From an uncultured SAR324 cluster bacterium (GTDB lineage Bacteria > SAR324 > NAC60-12), in the NCBI GenBank assembly GCA_902562015.1, contig CACERX010000002.1, forward strand, positions 43,992-107,991: 64,000 nucleotides of DNA, given 5' to 3'. The first letter of the stretch is position 1, and each line of letters begins with the position of its first letter. Under the pieces are notes generated by a model that searched no databases, was not told the origin of the DNA, and saw only the letters and a program-made list of their open reading frames with translations. The position numbers and the translations under genes are program-made. Of the stretch, positions 26,264-35,777 are shown in pieces.

Positions 26264-26634
26264 GTGGAATTAAATGAGAAATTCTGGACATAGAAATGAT
26301 AATTAGAATGAAATGTCTTAAAAATTCGCCTCGGAATAGCAGAGGGAACCTTTTAAATTGTAATAGCAAGACTTGTTGGTTCTTATTTACGGGAAATAAT
26401 TATACTTATGACTGATCAGATGAGTTTTGAAATTTTTACTTATTTTCTTTCAAGGGATTGGGTAAAAATTTTCTAAAAAATATTTTAAAATGAATTATAA
26501 TTCACTTGGCAAATATTTATCTCTAAATATGATGAACTTGTAATGTCTCTATTAAAAGTTAACGTTATGAATATAAATACTGCAACTTAATTCTCCAGTA
26601 CTATTCTCTCCTTCAAATTATATTTAAACAAAAT
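26264..26634. other. Intergenic region between MFS and barrel genes
   Basis: This 371-base divergent region must carry promoters for both neighbours. GAAATGATAATTAGAATG at 26293-26310 slightly resembles a Fur box. Otherwise it is AT-rich with no coding frame, RNA gene or strong inverted repeat that I can see. Confidence 0.35.
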
Positions 26635-27990
26635 TTGAATAAAAAACCTGTGCGTAATTCTATAGTAATTACAATAATTTTACTATTAATCCAAAGTTTT
26701 ATTATTACTGAAATGGTTTTTGGAATTGAACGCAGGAAAAAACAGGTTAGTGATGAGATTTCTTATTTCATTTACCCTCTAATTTATCAGGTCCCAGGAT
26801 TAGGTTCAGGAAACGGAGCAGGTGCTACATTTGTTAATCTTGTCGGAGGCGGTTCAACTCTTAGTCTGTTAAAAATTAAAGGGGAAATTGAGGTTGATAG
26901 CATTGTTGCTTCTGATATTCCTTTATTCACTCAGCATATCACTCTTTCTGCTGCATATGCAGACGGGAAAAAGGGAGGGTTTGCTTTTTATGACAGAGGC
27001 CCTGATTCTCCAGAAGATCCAGAATTCACTTTGAAATTTAAACACAGTTGGGCACGTGCTGCTGACCTTGGACTGAATTTTTTTAACAGACAACTGGAAT
27101 TCTATTATGGAGGAGCGTTTGCTTTCCCAGAGATTGACTTGGAAAGAAGCGACCTTGCAGACTTTGAGGATTTGGAAAACATGAGCACTACTGAGCAGGA
27201 GGATAGTATTGCAGATTTCATAAAAAATTTTCTGCTTTACATTGATCTTGTAAACATCTTTGTCACCAGACAAGGACTCAGAATTGATTTGACCGATGAC
27301 CGAATAGACCCGAGGGATGGATACCGATTTCAGTATGAAAAATATGGATTTGAAGGGGAGGGACTAAAAAATTTTGATGTCGAAGATCATTCATTGACTG
27401 CCTACTATCCAAATGAGAATCTAAGTTCAGTTTTAGTTGCCAATTTATTTTTTTCAAAGTCAAACGTAAATAAACGTTTAAGTATTTTTGGAGATAGCGA
27501 TGTGGAAGATACTGAAAAGGCAGTTGCTGAATGTATTGAGGAATCAAAAAAAGAGGAGAGGGATTCTTCAATTTCAATAGAAACATCTTGCAGGGGATTT
27601 GTCAGGGGAGTAAAGGACTTTAATTTGGAAGGTAATAATTCAAACGCTACATCTCTTGGGGGACCAAACAGATTAAGAAGCTATCCAATATCCAGATTTT
27701 ATGATAAATACTCATTTTTTGCTGGACTTGAATTTCGGACTTACTATTTAGAGAGCTCAACTCCTTTTAATTTTATTTTTGAAAAAGGTGTTTTTGAAGC
27801 AGTTCAATCAGCTGTCTTTTATGAGATTGGGCAGGTATCCCCGACTAATAATTCTGAATTGTACAGCAATTTCAAGTATTCAACAGGAATAGGGCTAAGA
27901 CTTGTATTTTCATCAGTTGTTTTACGTGCAGATTATGCCACAGGCAAGGAGGGTCAGGAGACCACAGTCTTTATTGGTTATGGATTTTAG
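26635..27990 (+). CDS. Outer-membrane beta-barrel, surface-antigen (Omp85)-like
   Basis: A 451-residue protein with a signal peptide (IVITIILLLIQSFIITEMVFG) and a sequence of alternating aromatic and polar strands ending in FIGYGF, a terminal aromatic typical of barrels. The opening YQVPGLGSGNGAGATFVNLVG and the late SSVVLRADYATGKEG resemble Omp85/surface-antigen barrels without POTRA domains. Its role could be secretion or lipid transfer, but this is uncertain. The start is TTG. Its 3' end overlaps the convergent next gene by 20 bases. Confidence 0.65.
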   Translation: MNKKPVRNSIVITIILLLIQSFIITEMVFGIERRKKQVSDEISYFIYPLIYQVPGLGSGNGAGATFVNLVGGGSTLSLLKIKGEIEVDSIVASDIPLFTQHITLSAAYADGKKGGFAFYDRGPDSPEDPEFTLKFKHSWARAADLGLNFFNRQLEFYYGGAFAFPEIDLERSDLADFEDLENMSTTEQEDSIADFIKNFLLYIDLVNIFVTRQGLRIDLTDDRIDPRDGYRFQYEKYGFEGEGLKNFDVEDHSLTAYYPNENLSSVLVANLFFSKSNVNKRLSIFGDSDVEDTEKAVAECIEESKKEERDSSISIETSCRGFVRGVKDFNLEGNNSNATSLGGPNRLRSYPISRFYDKYSFFAGLEFRTYYLESSTPFNFIFEKGVFEAVQSAVFYEIGQVSPTNNSELYSNFKYSTGIGLRLVFSSVVLRADYATGKEGQETTVFIGYGF

Positions 27991-28573
27991 ACTCTGGACA
28001 GCTAACATCGTCCCAAAAAGCAGAATTGATTGATGGAAGGGTAAACAGTATTTTTAGAATTACAGAAATAGGAAAGCTTTCAATATCTCCTACAGCTAAA
28101 ACATACTGACCAGTGTTATTCTGGTTAAAAACACGAATGTAGTAGGTTCCTTTATTATAATCCCTATTTGATTTAAATTTCGCTCCAATCTCCGGTCCGA
28201 TCCAGTACCACTTTTCACCATGTTTTTCATACCATTCCCACCAGTTAAATTTTTCCCCATCTTTTTTTTTAATAAGTTCGAAGTCTGAGTCTAGGACATC
28301 GAATGAAAACTTTTTCGTGAGAGGACAGTTATCTATTTTTGGGGTCGTAATACCCGCATAAAACTTAAATTTAGCTTTGCTGTCTATTCTGTAGTAATGT
28401 GGCTCCCCTTTCAATTCAGCAAAAATTGCTTTGGAAACTTCAGGTTCCTCGATAATATATGGTTCTTCAGAATTAGATTTCTCCGAGTTCAAAACAGGCT
28501 GGTGTGCCTCTGAAGATTTGATTACAATTATTAATAAGAGGGTTATAATTAGTGAAGTGCATATTTTTTTCAT
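27971..28573 (-). CDS. Hypothetical secreted protein
   Basis: A 200-residue protein with a signal peptide (MKKICTSLIITLLLIIVIKSSEA). The middle has a beta-sandwich look, with HYYRIDSKAKFKFYAGI, a Trp-rich NWWEWYEKHGEKWYWIGPEIG and a GTYYIRVFNQNNTGQYVLAVGD ending that resembles PPC-type or calcium-binding sandwich domains. A late hydrophobic stretch (FPISVILKILFTLPSI) could be a membrane segment. I do not recognise a named family. The 3' end overlaps the convergent barrel gene by 20 bases. Confidence 0.6.
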   Translation of the reverse strand: MKKICTSLIITLLLIIVIKSSEAHQPVLNSEKSNSEEPYIIEEPEVSKAIFAELKGEPHYYRIDSKAKFKFYAGITTPKIDNCPLTKKFSFDVLDSDFELIKKKDGEKFNWWEWYEKHGEKWYWIGPEIGAKFKSNRDYNKGTYYIRVFNQNNTGQYVLAVGDIESFPISVILKILFTLPSINSAFWDDVSCPESKIHNQ

Positions 28574-28592
28574 ATGAATAATTATATAAATT

Positions 28593-29471
28593 TTAAATTG
28601 ATGAAAAGAAAACAGTTAGTTCTTTAACTGTATCCTGCGGGATTTCTTCAGGAATGAAATGTGCTGATTCAAGTGCCCGTCCTACAACTTTACATGAAGT
28701 ATACTTTTGCCAAATTTCTAGGGGCTTAAATTGCCTGCCGACAACACCTTTAGATCCCCATAAAACTTGGATTGGGATATCAATCAATTTATCCCTGTCC
28801 GAACGATCATGTTCCAAGTCAATTGATGCAGCAGCTCTGTAATCCTCACAACTTGCGTGGATACGTTGAGGATCTTGAAATGCAGTCAAATATGCATTTT
28901 CGATCTCACCAAACTGGTGGCCGCCGGACCACTTTTTCAAGCAATGATCCATCCATTTTTTAGGGTTGCTTTCAATCATTTTCTCTGGCAATCCTTTCGG
29001 CTGAATAAGAAAAAACCAGTGAAAATAACTTTGCGCAAATTTCATGTCGGTAGCTTCGTACATATCAAGTGTTGGACAAATATCAAGCACACTGATTCCC
29101 TTTACCCTTTCCCTGTAATCTCTTGCTAACCTGTGAGCCACTCGTCCGCCCCTGTCATGACCAGCTACAAAAAACTTATCAATACTTAAAAAATCCATTA
29201 AATGAATCATATCTTCTGCCATTGAACGTTTTGAGTAAGTGAGGTGCTTTTCATCACTTGCCGGTGCCATGCTATTGCCATAACCTCTAAGGTCTGCTGC
29301 AATAACAGTAAAGTTTTCTGATAAAGAAGGAGCAGTTTTATGCCACATCAAATGAGTTTGGGGGTATCCATGAAGTAAAAGGAGGGCAGGACCATTACCA
29401 TGTGAACGGCAGAAAATTTTACCAAGAGGCGTGGATACAAAATGTTCTTTGAAATTCTGTAATTTCATCAA
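28593..29471 (-). CDS. Alpha/beta hydrolase, haloacetate dehalogenase-like
   Basis: A 292-residue hydrolase resembling fluoroacetate dehalogenases. The nucleophile is aspartate rather than serine (GHDRGGR), with the two arginines that bind the carboxylate. HGYPQTHLMW forms the oxyanion region, LRGYGNS is conserved, the cap has YFHWFFLIQP with the His-Trp pair that holds the halide, and the base His is in SAHFIPEE. The activity could be dehalogenation of a 2-haloacid or an epoxide-hydrolase-like reaction. It is on the same strand as the secreted protein gene, 20 bases before it. Confidence 0.8.
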   Translation of the reverse strand: MMKLQNFKEHFVSTPLGKIFCRSHGNGPALLLLHGYPQTHLMWHKTAPSLSENFTVIAADLRGYGNSMAPASDEKHLTYSKRSMAEDMIHLMDFLSIDKFFVAGHDRGGRVAHRLARDYRERVKGISVLDICPTLDMYEATDMKFAQSYFHWFFLIQPKGLPEKMIESNPKKWMDHCLKKWSGGHQFGEIENAYLTAFQDPQRIHASCEDYRAAASIDLEHDRSDRDKLIDIPIQVLWGSKGVVGRQFKPLEIWQKYTSCKVVGRALESAHFIPEEIPQDTVKELTVFFSSI

Positions 29472-29542
29472 ATTTTTTATTAAAGATTTAAACTCTTATT
29501 TTCATTACAAAAACGAAATTTTTTCTCAAAAATGACATTTCA

Positions 29543-30331
29543 TTACGAAATTTTCTTGTACAAAGAATCGTCAAGGTAGTTATGAATATGAACGGTGGTC
29601 TGCTCAGTTTCAATTAAAATAACACAATATGAGGGTGGTTCATGAGTGTGGGGGAAATAGTCTTTCGCATTTAAATCAAGTTGTATTTGGTGATTTGTAC
29701 CGTACATTGTACTGAATGGAATTCCGTACCAACTTCCGGATACTGGGCGATGAACATGCCCGAAAAAAATATGTCTGATGTTTGTATAATTGCTCAAGAT
29801 CTGATGAATTCGTTGTGAGTCTTTCCTTAGGTTAATATCATCAAGGACGGGGATACCGATTTCAAATGGAGGATGGTGCATGAAAATGTAAACAGGTACG
29901 TTCCCGGAAAAACTTAATTGATTACTAAGCCATTCACCTCGTTTATCACAATATGAACCCCAGTTTGCACTATTTTCTACAGTGTCAAGCAATAGGAAAT
30001 TGCCTGCAGGAGTTTTAAGAAGATCCTGAACAAAACCATTTTCATCGCGCGAAACATTCGGAAATACGTCACAAAATACCTCTCTATCGTCATGATTCCC
30101 AATCAGTGGATGACAAGGCATCGGCAGGCGTTGAATTATTTCACGAAAATCATGGTATGCCTTTATATCTCCACGGTCAGCAATATCACCTGTAATTATG
30201 CATAATTTAGCGTCAGAATGATGCTCAATTATATTATCAATGCACGCATCAAGACGCTCACAAGGATTAAGTTTATGAAGAGTTGAACCTCTTGGCGTTA
30301 GGTGTGTGTCCGTGATCTGGATTATTTTCAT
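29543..30331 (-). CDS. cpdA: CpdA-like metallophosphoesterase
   Basis: A 262-residue phosphoesterase with all metal-ligand motifs in order: DTHLT, GDIADRGD, GNHDDRE, MHHPP and GHVHRP. This matches class III cyclic-nucleotide phosphodiesterases such as CpdA, which hydrolyse 3',5'-cAMP; other cyclic or linear phosphodiesters are possible. Its start is ATG at 30331, next to the long gene-poor stretch. It lies 71 bases before the dehalogenase-like gene on the same strand. Confidence 0.82.
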   Translation of the reverse strand: MKIIQITDTHLTPRGSTLHKLNPCERLDACIDNIIEHHSDAKLCIITGDIADRGDIKAYHDFREIIQRLPMPCHPLIGNHDDREVFCDVFPNVSRDENGFVQDLLKTPAGNFLLLDTVENSANWGSYCDKRGEWLSNQLSFSGNVPVYIFMHHPPFEIGIPVLDDINLRKDSQRIHQILSNYTNIRHIFFGHVHRPVSGSWYGIPFSTMYGTNHQIQLDLNAKDYFPHTHEPPSYCVILIETEQTTVHIHNYLDDSLYKKIS

Positions 30332-31134
30332 TTGTTATTTAGAAAAAAAAATTATTAAAGTTTTTAATTAGGCTTTACGATTTTTGTAAATAAAAATTTA
30401 ATGCACTCATATACTATTTGATGAGAGTAATTATAACAAATTCTATGTATATCCACTAAAAAAATAACTGTATGTTATTGTGAAATTATTTTAATCATAA
30501 ATGTATACATATATATGAAATTATATATATGTATTCAAAATAGGCTAAAATTTTTTACTCTTAATAAAATTATTCAACAAATACTATAAAAACTGATAAA
30601 TCAAATTAATTGAATAATTTAGTATCGTGGAAGTATTAATGTGCAAATTTCATAATACTATTTATAGTTTCTATAATTTATTCCAATTATAATTTATTTT
30701 TTAATTTTACAACTATAAAATTTAAATGTCTTTACAATGAACATATATTTCAGTATAAGCAGGATGGTAAAAATTTTTATTTATTTTACTATTTATTGAT
30801 AAATAATAAAAAAAAATATAAATAATTATTATATTTTATTTAAAATTATATAAAATACTAATCAATAAGTAATTTATTTATAAATAATAATATTAGTAAC
30901 TTAAGCTAAGTGGTATGTATATTGCTGATAGTTATATATGCCTATATTACACATTAAAAAGTTTAATATAGGCTTGGCTTCATACTTTTTCCATGAAGTG
31001 AAATATGACACTTTTGTGGACATGTCAATGAAGCTTCATTGTTTATTTATAATTCTAACTCCATTATTAGCATTTGTGATTAAAATTCACTGTCAATGCC
31101 GATGATGTGTTTATAACTTAAGTAAAGGAGATAG
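30332..31134. other. 800-base gene-poor AT-rich stretch with inverted repeats near its right end
   Basis: The left two thirds are extremely AT-rich and hold nothing I can identify. Between 30940 and 31045 several inverted repeats crowd together: CCTATATTA with TAATATAGG, CTTCAT with ATGAAG, and the perfect palindrome CAATGAAGCTTCATTG followed by TTTATTTAT, which could act as a terminator. This could be the leader of the small lipoprotein gene at 31135 or a small RNA. No DnaA boxes or tRNA are seen. Confidence 0.4.
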
Positions 31135-31341
31135 ATGAATAAGCTATTATTATTAGTAATAATGATGGCGACATGGATGGTTGTTAGTTGTGGGACGACA
31201 GATGGAACTTCAGGTCCCGGTGCTTTGGGTTTTTATGAAAATAAAAAATCTATAAGTGGGAATAGTTTAATTTTCACTTCAACTTCACAATGGCACTGTA
31301 TTAATGAAAACAAGAAGTGGCTTGATAAAAGTTGCGATTAG
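31135..31341 (+). CDS. Tiny lipoprotein
   Basis: A 68-residue protein with a strong ribosome site (AAAGGAG, 6 bases upstream) and a lipoprotein signal (LLLLVIMMATWMVVSC). The mature part is about 48 residues with a Gly/Ser/Thr linker and two cysteines near the end (WHCINEN, KSCD) that may form a disulphide. No family is recognised. The gene is bracketed by the inverted-repeat region on its left and a paired 76-nt element on its right. Confidence 0.65.
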   Translation: MNKLLLLVIMMATWMVVSCGTTDGTSGPGALGFYENKKSISGNSLIFTSTSQWHCINENKKWLDKSCD

Positions 31342-31420
31342 AGTATTTGATCATTTAAAAATTTATTTTTCTATATGATTTATACTTGCCACTCAACTTT
31401 CTTTCATTTATTCAGATATG

Positions 31421-31496
31421 ACGCGCAGTGAACTCCCTACGTTTATTAAGGGGGGTATTTTAGGAGTGTGTTCTAGGAATTATAGTCACTGCGCGT
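31421..31496. ncRNA. Strongly paired 76-nt element, possible RNA or mobile relic
   Basis: ACGCGCAGTGA at 31421-31431 is perfectly complementary to TCACTGCGCGT at 31486-31496. Inside, ACTCC at 31432-31436 can pair with GGAGT at 31463-31467, giving a closing stem with an inner hairpin. The stem is much more GC-rich than its surroundings. It lies between convergent genes and lacks a clear T-tract, so it is not an ordinary terminator. It could be a structured RNA, a bidirectional terminator or a miniature element; no target-site duplication is visible. Confidence 0.4.
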
Positions 31497-31567
31497 TGTA
31501 TTACATAATTTATAAATTTAATATTTCCGACTACATTCTGTAATTATTATCGAATCCTTTTTAAATC

Positions 31568-32506
31568 CTATTCTAGTACAGACCAAAGAATATCAGCATT
31601 TCCTCTTAAAAAAGATTCTGCGTCCATTTCTTTCTTGCCCTCAGGCTTTAGTGACATTATTTTTAATCCATCTTTGTGTGCCCCAATAACCATATTTGGA
31701 TAAATTTTTCCACAGTCAAAATTGCCTTTTACGATTTCAGCTTTAGTAAAACGAAGTCTCTGTTTGTAGTTAGAATTAGATTTTTTTTTGTAAAAGCTGA
31801 ATACTCCAGGCCAAGGAGTAAATGCACGAATTTTCCTTTCAATTTCTTGTGCAGTTTCCATTTCCCAGTTAACATGTCCATCTTCCTTTTTAATAATGCA
31901 ACAGTAAGTTGCCTTAGTTTCATTTTGTTCCGTTAAAGTAAAATTACCTTCAAGAATATTCTGCAGATTTTGGCGGATAAGATTCCCGCTGACTTCTGAC
32001 AACCTGCTACCCAGTGACAGAGTATTGTCATCATGAAGTATTCCAACTTCTCTAGAACAAACTGCCAATGGGCCTGAATCGAGACGCAGTACTATTTTTT
32101 GCAGCGACACTCCGGTTGTTTTAAGTCCGGAAGCAATAGCTGCCTGCACTGGTGAAGCTCCACGGAGACTTGGTAAAAAAGAAAAATGCAGATTAAAACA
32201 GCCGATATGCGGAATATCTAGAAACTTCTGAGTTAGAATTTGTCCGTAGGCGCAAACTAAAATCATTTCCGGAGACATAGATCTTACAAGATTCATTGTA
32301 TCTTCACTTCCTGCATTTTCGGGAGAATAAACTGCAAGATTTTGTTCCAGCCCAAACTGTTTTACCGGCGATGGAGCAAGCTCATTTTTTCGTTTAACAC
32401 GCCTGTCAGGCTGAGTAAAGACTGCTCTTACCTCAATTCCTGATTCAATAACTGCCTTTAATGACGGGATAGCCCAATCCGGGGTTCCCATAAAAATAAT
32501 GCTCAT
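31568..32506 (-). CDS. fmt: Methionyl-tRNA formyltransferase
   Basis: A 312-residue enzyme that formylates initiator methionyl-tRNA. The N-terminal formyltransferase fold starts MSIIFMGTPDWAIPSL, and the catalytic block NLHFSFLPSLRGASPVQAAI contains the Asn-x-His and SxLPxxRG elements; LDSGPL follows. The C-terminal OB-like domain (IRAFTPWPGVFSF) binds the tRNA. def is not adjacent. The length is normal for the family. Confidence 0.93.
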   Translation of the reverse strand: MSIIFMGTPDWAIPSLKAVIESGIEVRAVFTQPDRRVKRKNELAPSPVKQFGLEQNLAVYSPENAGSEDTMNLVRSMSPEMILVCAYGQILTQKFLDIPHIGCFNLHFSFLPSLRGASPVQAAIASGLKTTGVSLQKIVLRLDSGPLAVCSREVGILHDDNTLSLGSRLSEVSGNLIRQNLQNILEGNFTLTEQNETKATYCCIIKKEDGHVNWEMETAQEIERKIRAFTPWPGVFSFYKKKSNSNYKQRLRFTKAEIVKGNFDCGKIYPNMVIGAHKDGLKIMSLKPEGKKEMDAESFLRGNADILWSVLE

Positions 32507-32679
32507 TTGTTTTAAGAAAAATAAATAAAAAAATATAATCTTAAGAAATATAGTTTAACTTGCTTTGAAGGTAATTTGGGATTAAAGTTCTTTTTGCTTA
32601 ATTTTATATGCTATTTTTGTTTTTAATAATTCATCTTGCCTATATCTAAACCAAATCAACTCAGAAAAAATATAAACAA

Positions 32680-34335
32680 GTGGGAAAAAAATTCAGACTC
32701 GACAATCCATTAGACTTAAAAGCAACCGAAAAGGAAATACCAAAGAAATTAAAGGATCCGCTTTATGAACAGATGCTTAAAAGGGGCGAAGAACTGCTGG
32801 AAAAGCCATTGAAAGGAGGCGGAGAAGAGAAGGTTCGTTTACAGCATAATAAGGGCCGGATGACTGTTTGGGAGCGCATCAAGGTTCTCACTTCGGAGGA
32901 GCCTCACATAACCTTTCAGAATTGGGGTTCAGAGCTTGATGGAGCAGGGATTGTCACAGGTATACTGCAAATTGACGGGAGAGACATTGCGATTTATGGT
33001 CATGATTTTACTTTGCGTGCTGGATCGATTGACTCTACAAACGGAGCAAAACTAGCACGACAGATTATAATGGCCGGAGAGCATGGTATCCCTTTGATCG
33101 GAATGAACGATTCTGCAGGAGCATATGTTCCTGATGGTGTAGGAGGCCTTGACGGTTACTCGGAAGCTTTTGCTGCAATGCGAAAAATCAGCGGTGTTGT
33201 TCCATCAATTTTACTGATGTTTGGCTATAATGCAGGAGGCGGGGCATACTTGCCGAGGCAGGGTTCATTCCTGATTCAGCCGGAAAACACTTTTTTTGGT
33301 TTAACCGGTCCAAATGTAGTTCGCGAGGCTCTTGGTGAAGATATCTCAGCAGATGAACTTGGAGGACCGAAAGTACACAGTAAAAGCGGAGTGGTTGACT
33401 TGACTGCTCCGGATGAATTGGGAGCGCTGAGAACAGCTCTCCGTCTTTTGAGCTATCTTCCGGACAACAATCACTCTCCTGCACCATTTAAGTCCACATC
33501 CCTTTCACTGGATGATTATGTTGAGGAAGAAGCTGTTCTTCTTCACAAGACATTCACCAACCCCGCAACAGGGTTTAATACTCCTTTTGATATGCGCCTT
33601 TTCCTTCAGCAGCTTGTTGACTATGGAGATTATTTCCAAATTCAGGAAGAGCGTGCGAAACAGTTGATCACGGCGTTTGGCAGGATGTGTGGCCACGTGG
33701 TTGGATTTATTGCCAACAACAGTGCTTTTGATTCGGGAAACATTGATACTGAATCATCCAGAAAAGGTGCTAAATTCATTCGTTTCTGTAATCTTTTTAA
33801 TATTCCAGTTATCTTCCTTGAAGATGTCAGCGGCTATGCACCCGGTTCAGAGCAGGAGCGTGCAGGAGTTGTTCAGGCAGGGAGAGAACTCCTTGACTCA
33901 ATAGTAGATCTGCGAGTGCCCAGACTTACTTTGATTGTGAGAAATGCTTTTGGGGGTGCATATTGCGCCTGGAACAGTCATCATATCGGAGCTGACTTTG
34001 TTTTTGCCTTGCCAAGTGCAAGAATTGCTGTGATGGGACCAGCCGGCCGGCAGTTCGTTTACAAAGATGAATACCGTGAAATACTTGGTAGCTATCAGAA
34101 AAGTATCGATTCGGGAATGGATGAGAACAAAGCTGCATTTGTACGTGATAAAGCAATGTCAAATCTGGCAGCACGTTACGAACAGGAACTAATGAATCCA
34201 GAAGAAGCTCTGCGCCTCGGATCTGTTTCCAGATTAGTAATGCCGGGATTTAGCAGGAAGGTCCTAAGCAGCACATTACTCTACTTGCTACGGCATTATC
34301 AACCCAGTCCTATGGTCGGAACTCAGAGAGAGTAG
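32680..34335 (+). CDS. Acyl-CoA carboxylase carboxyltransferase subunit
   Basis: A 551-residue carboxyltransferase with the paired crotonase-like halves of the PccB/MccB/GcdA group. [19 protein letters not shown] and [17 protein letters not shown] form the N-half acyl-CoA site; [18 protein letters not shown] and [14 protein letters not shown] form the biotin-binding C-half. It transfers CO2 from biotin to an acyl-CoA, probably propionyl- or branched-chain acyl-CoA. No biotin carboxylase gene is adjacent, so the partner lies elsewhere. The start is GTG at 32680. Confidence 0.85.
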   Translation: MGKKFRLDNPLDLKATEKEIPKKLKDPLYEQMLKRGEELLEKPLKGGGEEKVRLQHNKGRMTVWERIKVLTSEEPHITFQNWGSELDGAGIVTGILQIDGRDIAIYGHDFTLRAGSIDSTNGAKLARQIIMAGEHGIPLIGMNDSAGAYVPDGVGGLDGYSEAFAAMRKISGVVPSILLMFGYNAGGGAYLPRQGSFLIQPENTFFGLTGPNVVREALGEDISADELGGPKVHSKSGVVDLTAPDELGALRTALRLLSYLPDNNHSPAPFKSTSLSLDDYVEEEAVLLHKTFTNPATGFNTPFDMRLFLQQLVDYGDYFQIQEERAKQLITAFGRMCGHVVGFIANNSAFDSGNIDTESSRKGAKFIRFCNLFNIPVIFLEDVSGYAPGSEQERAGVVQAGRELLDSIVDLRVPRLTLIVRNAFGGAYCAWNSHHIGADFVFALPSARIAVMGPAGRQFVYKDEYREILGSYQKSIDSGMDENKAAFVRDKAMSNLAARYEQELMNPEEALRLGSVSRLVMPGFSRKVLSSTLLYLLRHYQPSPMVGTQRE

Positions 34336-34425
34336 CTTAAAAAGCTTGAAAAATCAGGTAAAATCATTATCTTAGGTTATCTGAGCTCTGAAGTTTTAAG
34401 ATAAAAAATCTAATAAATTTAACCA

Positions 34426-35730
34426 ATGCTTAAATTTCTCGGCAAGCGTGGGCGAACTCTGGTTGTACTTATTTTGATCGGAACCCTGCTGGGAATTATT
34501 TTGTTTTTAAACAAAATACTGTTCCCGTTCCTGCTCGCAGGCTTTCTGGCATATGTGCTTTCACCTGTAATTGACAGACTTCACCGAAGAGAGTTCCATT
34601 CATACAGGATATCACGTGGAATAGCTGTACTGCTTGTGTATCTAGTGATCCTGCTGGTGCTGATTGGAGGCGGAAGTTATGTTATTCCGAATGTATCCGC
34701 TGAAATGGGTCGTATGATTCAGGAATTTCCAAAAGCTGTTACGAAATTATCTGAAGACTGGGGACCTGTTTTAGACGAGAAGATAAATAACTTTACTTCT
34801 ATGTTTCCCGAACCAGATATAGAAGAGCCCCTTCCTCAGCCTGAAGAACAGGGAAAAACCCGCGAAGTTGAGACTTACAGTAACGAAAACGGAGAACTAA
34901 TTTCAATCTTAAACAGCTACACCTATGAAATTCGCGGTCTTGATTCAGACAGAATTGAAGTTGTTCCACATAAAAAAAATGGCATCGAGAGTGGAATTGA
35001 CGAAAATTCAAATGAGCCTCTTGCAATGAAGACTCAGCTGTCTATTCTGGCAGAAGAAGCGGTGAACAGAATTAAATCGGATATGGTTCGTTTTCTTGGA
35101 CTTGGACGTCAATTGATAGCAAACGTTGTTGGTTCAGTATTCACTATGTTTTTAACTTTTATGGTTGCAGCATTTATTCTCGTTGATACTCATCGAATAT
35201 TATCTTTCTGGCGTTCACTGGTACCTCAACAGTACCATGAACGATACAGTATCCTGCTAAAAAATCTGGATAAAGGTCTGAATGGCGTAGTTAGGGGTCA
35301 GTTGCTTATATGTCTTGTCAATGGTGTGCTGACCTTTATAGGTCTAGTAATAATTGGTGTCCCCTTCGCCTTCACTTTAGGTATTGTTGCCATGGTCTTT
35401 TCGCTTATCCCAATTTTTGGAACTATTCTTTCTACGATTCCGATTGTAATAATGGGACTTACAATTTCATTCACTACTGGATTCTTGGCACTTCTATGGA
35501 TTTTATTGATTCACTTTATCGAAGGCAATTTCCTTAATCCTAAGATCATGGGTACTGCCGCTCACATTCATCCCGCGCTGATTGTTTTTGCACTTGTTAC
35601 TGGCGAACACGTTGCGGGAATTGCAGGAGCGCTACTGGCAGTGCCGCTTTATTCTATTCTTCAGACATTCTTCTTCTTCCTCAAATCTATGGTTGATGAA
35701 TTGGAAAAAGACCGCTCAGTAGTAGCTTAG
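34426..35730 (+). CDS. AI-2E family transporter (PerM-like)
   Basis: A 434-residue membrane protein with seven to eight membrane segments. The N-terminal pair (FLNKILFPFLLAGFLAYVLSPVIDRL) and C-terminal GLVIIGVPFAFTLGIVAMVFSLIPIFGTILS are typical of the PF01594 family. Between them is an acidic extramembrane insert at about residues 125-205 (EEPLPQPEEQ) that is longer than usual. Family members are proposed exporters of AI-2 or sodium/proton antiporters, so the substrate is open. Confidence 0.82.
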   Translation: MLKFLGKRGRTLVVLILIGTLLGIILFLNKILFPFLLAGFLAYVLSPVIDRLHRREFHSYRISRGIAVLLVYLVILLVLIGGGSYVIPNVSAEMGRMIQEFPKAVTKLSEDWGPVLDEKINNFTSMFPEPDIEEPLPQPEEQGKTREVETYSNENGELISILNSYTYEIRGLDSDRIEVVPHKKNGIESGIDENSNEPLAMKTQLSILAEEAVNRIKSDMVRFLGLGRQLIANVVGSVFTMFLTFMVAAFILVDTHRILSFWRSLVPQQYHERYSILLKNLDKGLNGVVRGQLLICLVNGVLTFIGLVIIGVPFAFTLGIVAMVFSLIPIFGTILSTIPIVIMGLTISFTTGFLALLWILLIHFIEGNFLNPKIMGTAAHIHPALIVFALVTGEHVAGIAGALLAVPLYSILQTFFFFLKSMVDELEKDRSVVA

Positions 35731-35777
35731 TTTACCTGAACGATTGCACTGAACATCTTCCTTCACTCAATATCCAG

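Noticed and set aside
31031..31045. Palindrome read as a classical Rho-independent terminator
   Set aside because: The following T-tract is interrupted and no transcript upstream of it is established, so it was left as part of the intergenic description.
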